Assembly: GCF_003369915.1 (NCBI RefSeq)
Contig: NC_046675.1
Location: forward strand, 24,924,001 to 24,988,000
DNA length: 64,000 nucleotides
Origin: Drosophila miranda
Lineage: Eukaryota; Arthropoda; Insecta; Diptera; Drosophilidae
Direction: 5' to 3'
The notes below the pieces were generated by a model, which was given only the letters and a program-made list of their open reading frames with translations, searched no databases and had not been told where the DNA came from. A program made the translations under genes and the position numbers. Positions within the stretch are counted from its first letter, which is position 1; the number at the start of each line of letters is the position of its first letter. Below, piece by piece: positions 1-10,522 of this stretch.

Positions 1-3000
1 TCTCATTTTGTGCCATTCCATGGGATGGGGCCCGCACTTGATTATTTTTGCATAAAATGAAAATAATTAAAAGGAAAACTCCAAAATCGTTTGTCAATAA
101 CACAAAAATTTACCAGAGTTCATTACAGTGGGGTTTTAGATGTGTTACTATGGGTGGTGCCGGGGCAGGTTCAGGGGTATCCAACAAAGTATCCACAATT
201 ATGTATCCGGTTTTGTGTGGAGAGCTCTCACTTGCAGCTGGCCGGAGAGGAGAGCAAAAGTTTCCCGTATGATTTTTACATGCAGAAATTTTGTGAAGCT
301 CTGGTCGAAATTGGAATTTAACAATTATTAACTTTTACATGAAATTCTTTTCCACAAAAATGGGGGAAATGGTTGTTGCACTTATTTTCCATTTAATGGG
401 AACTCAAGTCCAATTAGGAGTTTGGGAAATATTGGTTTTATTCAGAACATTTTAGAGTTTATTTGATTATTCCTGCACTGTATCACACTTTTTTCCATTT
501 CTTTGAATACAAAGAACATCATTATTAAGAATCCACGACTTACCTCTGCCATTCTCAATAAAGGACAGAGAATTCAGCTTAGCACTGCATTTCACTCAAT
601 AGAACTCAATCATGCAGGACTCATGGAATTTAATTTCCCTGCTGATCTTTTTCCTTTTGCTCTTCTTAAACTTTTGCGCACCTTTCACTTTTTCCTCACA
701 AGTCATTAATCACCGACGAACCCGGACGAAGGGCTGTGGAAAAAAATTATAAAACTACTCAAGCATGAGATAAAAAATTGAATAAGAATGCGCCCGGTTA
801 AGTGGGTCAGTGAATTTAAAGGGGAATTAAATTGGACAAACGCTTGTTCCGATCATAAAAGATAATCAAATTAAGTTCGAAAACAGATTCTCCAGCTTAT
901 CTAAAAGGAAGAGCAGTACCAAAGATGTCTAAAGAGATAGAGGGAGAGAAGCGATGTAATGGCTATTAAGTTAAGGACAAGACAATGAAGTCACAGCCAG
1001 AGGCTTCGACAGTTGAGAGCTTTAATTAAGCTGTGGACTGTCAGCGACAGGAGCTAACTGGAGAACAGTGCTACTAGTACAGCGATTACGGCCAAACAAA
1101 TGGCTTCAACAGTAATCAGTGCAAGCTTTTTTCGCCAGTTAATAATTGCCCAAAATCAGAGCCTGACGGAAGGAAGAATGATAGCTGGCAGAAAAGCATA
1201 AATTGCAGGCAAAAATGTTCACCAGCCACCAATTAATTCAAAATTTATACACAGTCAACTACTGAGGCATCATCAGGGCCCAGACTCGGACACATTCATC
1301 CTGTCTGGCTAATGTGAAAAGCATAGGGAAAGGGACATAGACATAGACATAGACTGGGGACAGAGGAATTCTAATGTTGGTGATGGTTGAATGTTGGTGA
1401 TGCAACAAGGGACCGCATTAGCCACAATGGTCATGTGTGACAGCTGGACAAGAGTCGTCGCACATCCCAGAGTGAAGGTTGGTCGGACCTGCCTGTGTCA
1501 TTTATGCATTGCGGACTGATTGATTTGGCACTCGGGAGCCGCTCGACAAGTAAATGTTGAATGAATTCCATGTTCCTGTGGCTGACAGAGCTCAACGAAC
1601 GATAGTTCCGTCAGCATCAGCATCAGCAGTACCCTCATGCTCTTTAATTGTTTGACTGTCCCCGAGTAACTATCATATCACGCCAGCTACTCCCACCATA
1701 CAGAGACAATTTCAATTTCAATTTAAACAGACTAGAGAGCAGGCATTTATGGCAGTAAACACTGTGAGTAGGAGTTCAGTAAATGAAGCCCTAAATACAA
1801 TTCAAATGACAGTGAAAATCTTTTTGCAAATCCTCTAGGCAACAATTACACATTTGGATCCAAACTCAGAACTGGACCCGGACCCGTACCCGTACCCGTA
1901 CTGTCCTGGCATTAATGCGGTTAGATTGTGTAACCTTCATCCGAGTCGCAAGAGACACTGGGGTATGCTCTCCGTCTCCGTCTCCTTCTCTGGCTCTCTG
2001 GTTTTCGCAAAGTGCCAAAAAGTCTAAAAAAAGGAAAATCCTTGTGTAGTTGTTTCTGTTGTTCCAGACAGCAACATGGCTGGAGGAAGGCATTCCGCCT
2101 CTGCATGACAACTCCACTCTGTTGCTCCATTTGCAACATTTATGGGATTCCGTATGTTTGCTCTCCGTCCATGTGTGCTCGTATCCGGATGAGAGTGCCA
2201 GTATGTGTGTATGTGTGGAAGAGGTCATTTTATTGTTTCCAGACAAAATGGTCAAATGGGAATTTGGTTTTTAGCATCCAGTTTTTTGCCATCACATACC
2301 GTGTGTTTGTGTGAGTGGCCTAAAGATTTGTATTGAACTGTCGAACATGTTACTGGGGGCTGGGCAGTGGCTCTGGGTTAAGGCGCATCCCCTAACATCC
2401 CCCCAAACGGAAAGTTCCAGAGATGGGCAGAGATGGGAAAACAATGCAAATGATTAGAATAATCGCCGTAGGTGTTTGAGCTTTTCCCAGCATTTCCTCT
2501 CCCATAAACACAAATTTTCTGTTTGCCGCCATAAAAGTTTCCAATTTTCAGCATTCAAACAGTTTTATTACTCTCGATTGACTTTCGGCTCCAAAGTGAA
2601 TTTTATGGTCTTAAATTGGGCTTGGAATGTAGTCGGGACAAAGGCTTCTTCTTCGCCTAAGAGTGTCGTTGTGACCAAATTTAAATTATTTATTGAGAAA
2701 TTATCAATTACCAGTCGCGCCAAAATTATGGTGGCTAAAGTGGGAAGCACTCATCAAAGTCGTTAATACAAATTTATTGTTTTTCCATGCTGACAGGGGA
2801 AGTAAATTAGGAATATAATTAATTCATTCATTTGCACCTTCTGCGAGTTTATTAGGTTGGGTCGTCAAGGAGCTCCTTCTTTTATCCTCCTCTTAGATGC
2901 TAATTTCTGGCGTGGAAAATTTTGCCCTGATAGCAAATTGCCTCTCTATTGCCTGGTCGAGGCCACTCCCCCTAAATGTGTCCCAACACTGCAAATGGTC

Positions 3001-3190
3001 GATTTGTTTTGGTTTCATGAATATTACCAAGAATAATGAGTGCAAAACACAACTTGAACAGCTCTGATTTATTAGTATTTTGGTGTTCATTTCTTGAGTG
3101 GTTGGAAATGAAATAAAATGGAGTGAAAGAAGTTAATTTTGGATCTTTAAAATAATCGGAATTTGCGTATTTATACTTGTTTAGTTTTCA
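1..3190. other. Non-coding, AT-rich intergenic or intronic DNA
   Basis: No exon with convincing protein similarity or coding-type codon use is visible on either strand. The stretch holds a tandem Gly-Thr-type hexamer run near 1868–1900 (repeats of acccgt), a CT/TC-rich tract near 1970–1995 and ordinary AT-rich unique DNA. One short ORF with a hydrophobic N-terminus (612–752) is listed separately. It could be the flank of the gene at 3234–5801 or part of a long intron. Confidence 0.5.
612..752 (+). CDS. Weak candidate small ORF with signal-peptide-like N-terminus (46 aa)
   Basis: An ATG at 612 opens 46 codons ending in TAA at 750–752. The residues after the start form a strongly hydrophobic Leu/Phe-rich core (about residues 7–21) ending in Cys-Ala, as in a secretory signal peptide. 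A basic tail follows with one Cys and the ending GCGKKL. An A at −3 gives a fair initiation context. Against it, the hydrophobic core is encoded by a polypyrimidine tract, which gives Leu/Phe by composition alone, and there is no visible TATA box or poly(A) signal. No family is recognised. Treat as speculative. Confidence 0.15.
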   Translation: MQDSWNLISLLIFFLLLFLNFCAPFTFSSQVINHRRTRTKGCGKKL

Positions 3191-3192
3191 AC

Positions 3193-3198
3193 TTTATT
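3193..3198 (-). terminator. Poly(A) signal AATAAA for the 855-aa gene
   Basis: On the minus strand AATAAA lies about 36 nt past the stop codon of the Ala/Pro-rich gene, a typical spacing for a short insect 3' UTR. It supports the minus-strand gene against the open frames on the opposite strand. Confidence 0.6.
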
Positions 3199-3233
3199 AT
3201 AGTTAATTTCATGCTAGTAATAAGTTGCTTTAG

Positions 3234-5801
3234 TTAGTTTTGTTTTGGAGGACCTAGTATTTTTTCGATTTCGCAGAGTCTGTCCATGACTTGCTGATTG
3301 CGATCCTTCTGGTCCTTCAGCTTCTCCCCAATGGCGTCTAGGGTTGCCGCAATGGCCAACAGCGACACATCTGTCGTTTGAAAATCCCTCAGTAAAGGCG
3401 TTATCTTGGCTACTGGCACGGAGCTGGGATCAGCAGATGCAGAATCTATTGGTTCTTTAGTGGAATCCTCGACAGAATCTGGAGTGGAGATGGCTGCTGG
3501 AACCTCTGGCGCAACAGTCACAGAGATCCCAGCCACTTCAATAGCTTTTGGGGCTTCAATGATGGCCGGTGGAGTCTCAGGAGTGGCTGCAACAATTGGT
3601 ACTGGAATCTGTACTTCGACAACGAGAGAAGCTACTGTATCCAGTGGTTCTGGTACGGAAACTTCTACATCAAGAACTAATGGTTGAGGACTTGGGATTA
3701 AAGTCTCTATAACGGCGGCAGTAATTGGGTCCTGATCGGTCACTTTAGTTTCGGCAGTAGGAACAGTGGGATTCTCTATAGATGGTTCTAAAATGGTTGC
3801 CGGAATTTCTGCTTCGGCAGCAATCTCTGTAGGAGCAGAACCAGGTTCCGCAGTGGCTTGTACTTCAACTGTGGGTTCTGCAGGAGCTGCAGCTGTTTCC
3901 GCGGCGGAAGCTTTGGGCTCCTCGGCAGCTTGTGGAGTCTCAGAACTAGGAATGACCTTTGGCTTTTCTACTACATCTTCAGCTACTGGCGATTCTATAA
4001 CAGCTGCAGCTACTGGCGCCTCAGGAATTGCCAGTTCAGAAATGGAAACAGCAGCAGAAATTAATGGATCCAAAACAGACTCCTGAAATGTGTCAATCGG
4101 AGTTGGTTCGGGCAACACAGGTGGAATTTCGACTGTTACTGGATCAGCTGGAGCAGCCGCAAGAACTGTTTCCTGATTGGCTGTGGGAGTTTCAACAACA
4201 GGATCGGGTGACGGACTTGCCACCTCTTTAGCAGCAGGAACTGGCTCCGCGGATGCCACTGGACTTGGACAAACTTCTATCACGACGGGAGTAACTGATG
4301 CCCCAGGGTTTGGAACATTGACTTGTTCCGTAGAAGGTACGGTCTCGGTAACAATAACAGGTTCTGGAATCGGTTTTGGAGCTTCTACAGGGGCTATAAC
4401 TGTCTCGGGAGTGGACACTGGTGCATCTGCAACGGCAACAGCTGGTTCCATAATAGTTTCGGCAGTAGGGACTGGAGTAGTTTCGATGACTGGCTCGGCT
4501 GGGGTGGGAGCTTCTAAAACGGCTGTAACAGGCTCCGGCACGGACGAAGGTATATCTGCAACAGCAGGAGACGGTTCCACGATCGCTGCTGCAGGAGTCA
4601 CTATGACGGCAGCAACAATTGGTTCTGAAGTCGGTGCTTGCTCTACTAAGGGCGTCGAAGCTGTGGATTCGGCAGCATTAATAATTGGAGTTTCGACAGG
4701 AGCTTCTAAGGCGACTATAACTGGTTTCGGAGACAGGACTACTACTTCAGCAACAAAAACAGCAGAGATTTCCGGGACGGCAGCAATAACTGAAGCTGGT
4801 GTCGCTACGGGAGCTACGACTGTAGCTATAACTGGCTCCGCAGCTGCCGAAGGTATATGTACATCTGCAACAGCAGCAGACGTTTCCGATCTAATTGTCT
4901 CGCCTGAAGAAATCACGGGAGTTTCAGGGACGGCAGCAGCTTGGGGTACCGGAGTGGGCACAGGTGCTTCTACGGTGGCTACAGCTGGCTGCGGGACTGG
5001 CTCTGGTATTACTGCAGCAGCAGGAACTGTTTCCGTAATTGGCACGGCGACTATAACGGGTAGCGAGACAACCGCTGGAGTCACAGCCGGAGCCTCGACA
5101 GAAGGAACAGCCACTGGTGTTTCTATTATGGCAGCAACTGGTTTTGAAATCGGTGGAGCTATCTGAACAGCAGCAACGACTGGTTCCGGGGTCGCTATTG
5201 AAGTCTGGACAGGTGCATCGATAGTGGTAGTCCCAACAAGAGGGGCGGCAACAGCTGGTTCTTGAATCGGCACGGCTGTTGGAGTGGCAGCCGCTGGACT
5301 AGGAGGCGTTGGAGCCAGTACTGTAGCCGCAGTAGCGGGAATCGCCGCAACAGCTGGTGGAGAAACAATCGTTGGAGCAAGTACAGGTGACCCAGTAGCT
5401 GGAGTTGCCGCAGCAATGGGTTGGACACCAGCTTGCAGCTCAGCAGATGGGCTCTGAGCAGCAACAGCAGTAGTTGGAGGCAAAACATTCGGTATCGGTG
5501 AAGCAATGGGTGCAGCTGGAGTCGGAGCAGCAATTTGAGTTATTGAGGCAGCAATTGTTGCTGAAGTGGCAACTGTTGCCGTTGGATGGGGAGTTGGTGT
5601 GGTAGCAAGTGACGGGGCAGCAACTGTCGGCGAAGTTACAGTCGGAGCAGGAGCAACAGGGGTTGCAGCAACCACGGGAGCAGGTGCAGCAGCTGCTGCC
5701 ACTGTGGCAGCAACAGGTTGGGGTGCCACAGGCGCTGCGGCAGGAGAAGCAGAAGCCACCGCGGCTACCACCACTGGTTCAACAGTTCCACCTTGCTCCA
5801 T
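3234..5801 (-). CDS. Ala/Pro/Val/Glu-rich repetitive protein, 855 aa, intronless
   Basis: One uninterrupted frame runs from ATG at 5801 to TAA at 3236–3234. The first ~790 residues are low complexity, dominated by Ala, Pro, Val, Glu, Thr, Ser and Ile. Degenerate units such as EAPVxTP, PEPVxA and VPETV recur irregularly, resembling PEVK-type or PA-rich disordered linkers. The last ~60 residues are different: a non-repetitive acidic/basic segment with a helical, coiled-coil-like stretch (DVSLLAIAATLDAIGEKLKD, then RLCEIEKIL). There is no signal peptide or membrane segment. A poly(A) signal lies 36 nt after the stop. A pyrimidine-rich tract plus CAG on the minus strand near 5937–5945 could end a 5' UTR intron; the exon after it would carry one short uORF. 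Function is unknown; a structural or scaffold role is only a guess from composition. Confidence 0.75.
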   Translation of the reverse strand: MEQGGTVEPVVVAAVASASPAAAPVAPQPVAATVAAAAAPAPVVAATPVAPAPTVTSPTVAAPSLATTPTPHPTATVATSATIAASITQIAAPTPAAPIASPIPNVLPPTTAVAAQSPSAELQAGVQPIAAATPATGSPVLAPTIVSPPAVAAIPATAATVLAPTPPSPAAATPTAVPIQEPAVAAPLVGTTTIDAPVQTSIATPEPVVAAVQIAPPISKPVAAIIETPVAVPSVEAPAVTPAVVSLPVIVAVPITETVPAAAVIPEPVPQPAVATVEAPVPTPVPQAAAVPETPVISSGETIRSETSAAVADVHIPSAAAEPVIATVVAPVATPASVIAAVPEISAVFVAEVVVLSPKPVIVALEAPVETPIINAAESTASTPLVEQAPTSEPIVAAVIVTPAAAIVEPSPAVADIPSSVPEPVTAVLEAPTPAEPVIETTPVPTAETIMEPAVAVADAPVSTPETVIAPVEAPKPIPEPVIVTETVPSTEQVNVPNPGASVTPVVIEVCPSPVASAEPVPAAKEVASPSPDPVVETPTANQETVLAAAPADPVTVEIPPVLPEPTPIDTFQESVLDPLISAAVSISELAIPEAPVAAAVIESPVAEDVVEKPKVIPSSETPQAAEEPKASAAETAAAPAEPTVEVQATAEPGSAPTEIAAEAEIPATILEPSIENPTVPTAETKVTDQDPITAAVIETLIPSPQPLVLDVEVSVPEPLDTVASLVVEVQIPVPIVAATPETPPAIIEAPKAIEVAGISVTVAPEVPAAISTPDSVEDSTKEPIDSASADPSSVPVAKITPLLRDFQTTDVSLLAIAATLDAIGEKLKDQKDRNQQVMDRLCEIEKILGPPKQN

Positions 5802-7275
5802 GTCTGAAGTTTTCTATGGTTCCGCTCAACGTTAAAAGTGAAATCTTTTGTGGCACTTTTCCCCTTAGCTTTCCTCTTGTCCTGTGCTCAGTGTAAAAGA
5901 TAGCAGAAGACTTTCCATTTCATGGTCAGCAACCCACTGAAAAAGAAAAAAAAGATAGAATAAGAAGTAAGTATTTGGGAAGCCTGACCTTGAACTAGGT
6001 CATTGTCTTGGAAAAACAGAAGGGGTTTCGCTGTGCAAACAAAACGACGTGTGAAGGCAAATAAGGTAAACGTAAAAGAAAACTGGGCGAAATGTGAAAG
6101 CTCAACAAAGATTTCATCGTTCTTTTTTAAGTCTGTTTTCTACCCGTTTTCCAAGCAATCGATCAATTTAATTGATTTTGGGTTTTCCGTGGCGCCACGC
6201 AGACGTGTCTGCTTCCATAACGTTTTCGTTGGGAAAATAATTTGCATAAATTTATGATGATTTCCTGTAGGGTTTCTGGAACCATTTTGAGGGACTTGAG
6301 ATGAGTATAGAAGTTTACTGGATTAATCGAAGCCTTTTAGCGTGGTATCCATTTGCGCTGCAACGGCTACAATTGGTGCTAGAATTGAAAAATATTTTAG
6401 GTCAATTAATATTCTTTACCAATTGAAATTTTGTATTGTGTTCTTCACTTCACACAACCTCTCATTGGCAAGCGTCGCGGCTAACTGGCCCGCTGACCAA
6501 GTTTTCTTGGATATTTTCACCTCGTCTCGACGATTTGCCTTCGTCCAGAAGTCTGACAACTGCCCATTGAAAAGGCAACTAAACGAACCGTTGAAATCGT
6601 TTCTCTTTCATTTTAAATTTAAGATGCTTAGTAGCTGGCCTTTGGTAACAAAATTGAATCATTTCCGGTTCAGCTGAAGAAGCATTTGGATAAACGCAGA
6701 AAAGTATGCTATAAAATATGTATATCCAATTGTCATACAAAATATTAGTTTTTTGATATTATATTAAATTCCTTTATCACTCTATTTAATATGAAAACAT
6801 GCCATAGCATTGACTTTCCCCCATTCATTCTATTCACCCTTTCATAGGATTTATTCGTTCCTCTGCACCCTTTCAAGGGTTTATCCTCGCTTGATTGCAT
6901 ATCGCTTACCACTCGCTTTGTCAGAGCCAGACACATAACTTGTTATTTACACAATACTGATTACTTTGCCGTATTTGCAATGTAGTTGTCAACGAAATGC
7001 GACTCTGTATCTGGGACCTCCTCTTTCCCCTCCACCTCTTCTCACTGGTCTGCCATTCAATGTCTGATGCAATGACAGTTGACAAACTGCCACGACACGA
7101 CGTAGCCGTTGGATCGGAACACATTAGCTCGGTGGAAATGTAATCGCAAAGAACTAAGAAATAAATCTTTCAATTTTTCGAATGAATAGAAGAAATTGGG
7201 AAACGCGATGGCGATGGGGGCTACGGCTGGCTCAGGGAAGTGCAGCCAAATGTGAAGCGATTCCTAGTGGCAGTC

Positions 7276-7308
7276 AGGAGTCGGAGTTGGAGTTGGAGTT
7301 GCAGTTGC
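7276..7308. repeat. GGAGTT hexamer repeat
   Basis: About five imperfect tandem copies of a GGAGTT/GCAGTT unit are visible. Confidence 0.7.
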
Positions 7309-9120
7309 ACATACAGTCCGCTGGAGCAAGTGTAATGTGATCTGCGTACAATTTGCAGCCCGTCGTTTACAAAAATTCCCAAACCCCACCCCAAACACAC
7401 TTGAGACTTTTGCAAATAGTTTTTTCCACATATGAACAGAAAGAATTTGCTCAACAAAAAGAGGAATATATGTATATAAATAAAGGAGAGATGGGAAAAC
7501 GCTTATATGGAAATGATTTCGAACCAAGGAGCGAACGAAGTAGTTGTGGATATTGAATTGGCAGTTCAATTTCACGTATTATTGACATTTAAGCGTAAGC
7601 ATTTGAATATAAACTGAACCCCACTGAAGCAGAGGCTCAGAGGATAGAACGGATGTATAGATATGGGTGGAGTCCTTCGACAGGATGCACAGGCATTGGC
7701 TGCCTATTATTTTCTGTGCGATAAATCAATCGCATGAAGGAAAATGCAGAGAAAATACCAAGATAAGTGGAAATGAAATTACATCAAGCATACAAATTGT
7801 ATTTATACTTTATTCTATCCCTTCCTGCATCACTGCACTCAACAATTGATCCTGGGCTGGCGTAGTGAATAAGGGTATGTCTGCCAATCGATGTATCCAT
7901 TTTGAATGCTTTATATGTATTACATAAAGTTAGACTTGCATTGCGTTGAGAATCTCTGAAGGTACAGATCAGATTTAACATCTAAGGGAATATCACATAG
8001 CTTTTTCTCAGCTATTTGCTGCGGCTGACAATAAGGTCTTAGAGATATTTAATATTTCTTCGTTTTATCTATTTATTCAAATACATGATCCAATTTTCCA
8101 ATCCAAACTTTGTTATTAAATTTTAAAATTAATGTTTAAAGTTTCCCTTCTGTTTTCTACCATTTTGTCATCCGATCCTTGACCTCTCTTGACTTTATTG
8201 AATGTGTATTTAGTTCAAAAAAACGTTGAATTTCTTTTTCAAGCAAAAATATTTATCAACCGCTTCAGGGAAAAACACACAATTTTTCCAAATTATTGAC
8301 ATCACATTTCCCGCAGTGTTTTCCAGGTACAAAAAAAAAGAAATAAAAAACAACAGAAAAAAACGAGAAGAGCAACACATTAATTGCCATCATTTTGCAC
8401 GCACTTCGAGGGCGATTGAAAGTGGAGCTCGAATGCGAAATGCAAAGACCAAATACAAATAGGCGACCGAATCGCAATCATTATGGCAATCGTCAGCTCC
8501 AGCTTCAATCCGGGACCGCTTCCGGGTGTATTTTGCTAAATTGCAAATATTTCTCGATTCGCATGCATCAGCAGAGAATGCAATGCAAACAATTTTCGCC
8601 CAGCGGCCACAATAAAAGGGGAAACCCCCAGCGAACACCAAAAAAAGAAGCCCACACCCATACACACCCAAAGAGCGCAAGATATATTGAACAGAAGAAA
8701 AAACTGTCCGAAAAATCTGATTTTCTAATCTTCGGTGATTGTGGGGCCTTCATATGCGCGGATGCTGACAGACAGCATATACAGACTTGTACTACCTTAC
8801 CTTGAGGATAATATACCTTGAGGGAGGCATTTTGCTGGCTCGGCAGAAAAAATGTGCGCCGTATGGCAGCCCTGGTCTCTCGGCGAGCTTTCATGCTGCG
8901 GCTGTTGCAACTATGGTGCAATTTATTTCCAGTTTGATTGGTTTTTTCGTGCTTAATTGCACTTGGCATGCGGGGGATCCAGTTGGGAGCTCGTTCGGTT
9001 AAGTGTGGGTGAGCAGTAGGGGTAGTGGCTGCCACAATTGGTTGAAAGGTCGCGCTCATCACGTGCTTTAATAATTTATTCAAATTAACACGCGTCAGCC
9101 CACGTCTCTCTCAGTCTCTT

Positions 9121-9160
9121 TCTGCATGTCTGTCTGTTTGTCTGTCTATCTGTCTGTCAG
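9121..9160. repeat. CTGT tetranucleotide repeat
   Basis: Imperfect tandem CTGT/CTAT units over about 40 bp. Confidence 0.75.
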
Positions 9161-10490
9161 TGGGTCAGGCAGGTCAGGGAGAAGGCTGCTCTACGGTTAA
9201 TGGCCAACACTTTGTGGTCGGAGTAAACCGGAAAAACTGGCAGCCAAATGCAAAATATTGCACACAAGCATCCACTTAAGGGTGGGGCTCCGGATCCCTA
9301 CCCAACACTTTCAGTGTGTGAGTGTGCAAATTACAACTACATATTTAATGCATTTTTATTCACATTTTCCAACAAACACGTAGGGAAAAAGCCCTGACTA
9401 TGGCCATGGCTCTGCTCTGCTCGGGCACGAACCTTTTGACACTTGACAATTTGATTGTTTTTAAGGCAAAGTGTTAAATTATGCAAAGCACATAACAAAC
9501 AAAAATCAAAAAGGCACAATCAACACCATGAACCAGGGCAAACACTGAGACATAAAAAGTAAAATATTTAAGCGGAAGGTTCAACAGCAATACGCATCAA
9601 TTAAATTGGGGAAAATACTTGAAATATTTCAATGAGTTTTGGAGATTTTCGTAGTGCCGAGAATGTATAGAGGACACTTACGCAATTAAGCTGTAAGATG
9701 TAAAGTGATGTCCAAATTATGAAGGATTAGTTATAGCATAGGGAGAAAACTTCAGAGCAAGCTTTGTAGTTTCAATTAAGATAACCGACCAACAAGATAT
9801 TTTTATCCATATATAAAGGATAGAAAATGTGAAGAGAGTTACTTCAAATTGAAGACCTAAATACATAAATACCTGATCCAACAGATCTTTGAGACCTCTA
9901 TGAGAGCACTTTAGTTCTCCAATAAATGTTTGTATTCCACTAGATATCCCCCTCTTCAGAATTCTACATAGTCTCGCAAAGCTATAGCCGCAAGCAAGCT
10001 TATAAAATTCAAATGAATTACACATTAAATGAACAATATTTACTCCTTAATTGCAACTAATGTAGCAAGTTAAATGGCAGTAAACTAATTACGATCCCTT
10101 GCTGGTTCAACATAATTTTCATTGCATTTTTTTCCTTGGCAGCTTTTCTTTCCTGTGGCTCTGGCTCTTGCCCCGGCCTCTGTTCCCGCTCGGCAACGTT
10201 CTCTTACTCCTTTTCCACTCCGTTCAGGCTCCTTTCTGGCTCCTTTCTTGTGGTAAATTAACTTGAATGCCGCAATGTATTTACCGCTACTCCCGGCCAG
10301 AAAAAAGAACAACAAAAAAAATAAATAAAGAAGGGGAAAAAACAATGAACAAGCGGCAAATGGAAAGGGTTAAAGAGCAAACAAATCCGACAAGCCAAGA
10401 GAGGAATGGTGCAACGTGTCCGGGAAGGATTCCGGAAGGGAAGGCATTCCAACGGAGGTTTAGTGGAGAAAGGTAGCGCCGGAGAGGCGT

Positions 10491-10491
<1 letters not shown>

Positions 10492-10522
<31 letters not shown>
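10492..10522. repeat. CAGG tetranucleotide microsatellite
   Basis: About seven uninterrupted CAGG units. Confidence 0.85.

Noticed and set aside
4177..5166. 329-codon open frame on the plus strand opposite the Ala/Pro-rich gene
   Set aside because: Its Thr/Ala/Gly/Ser composition is the direct antisense image of the GCN/CCN/GTN-rich minus-strand gene, which has a better start, a distinct C-terminus and a poly(A) signal.
9717..10025. 102-codon minus-strand frame with hydrophobic stretches, briefly considered as a chemoreceptor fragment
   Set aside because: No receptor signature is visible, and AT-rich DNA yields Ile/Leu/Phe-rich frames by chance.
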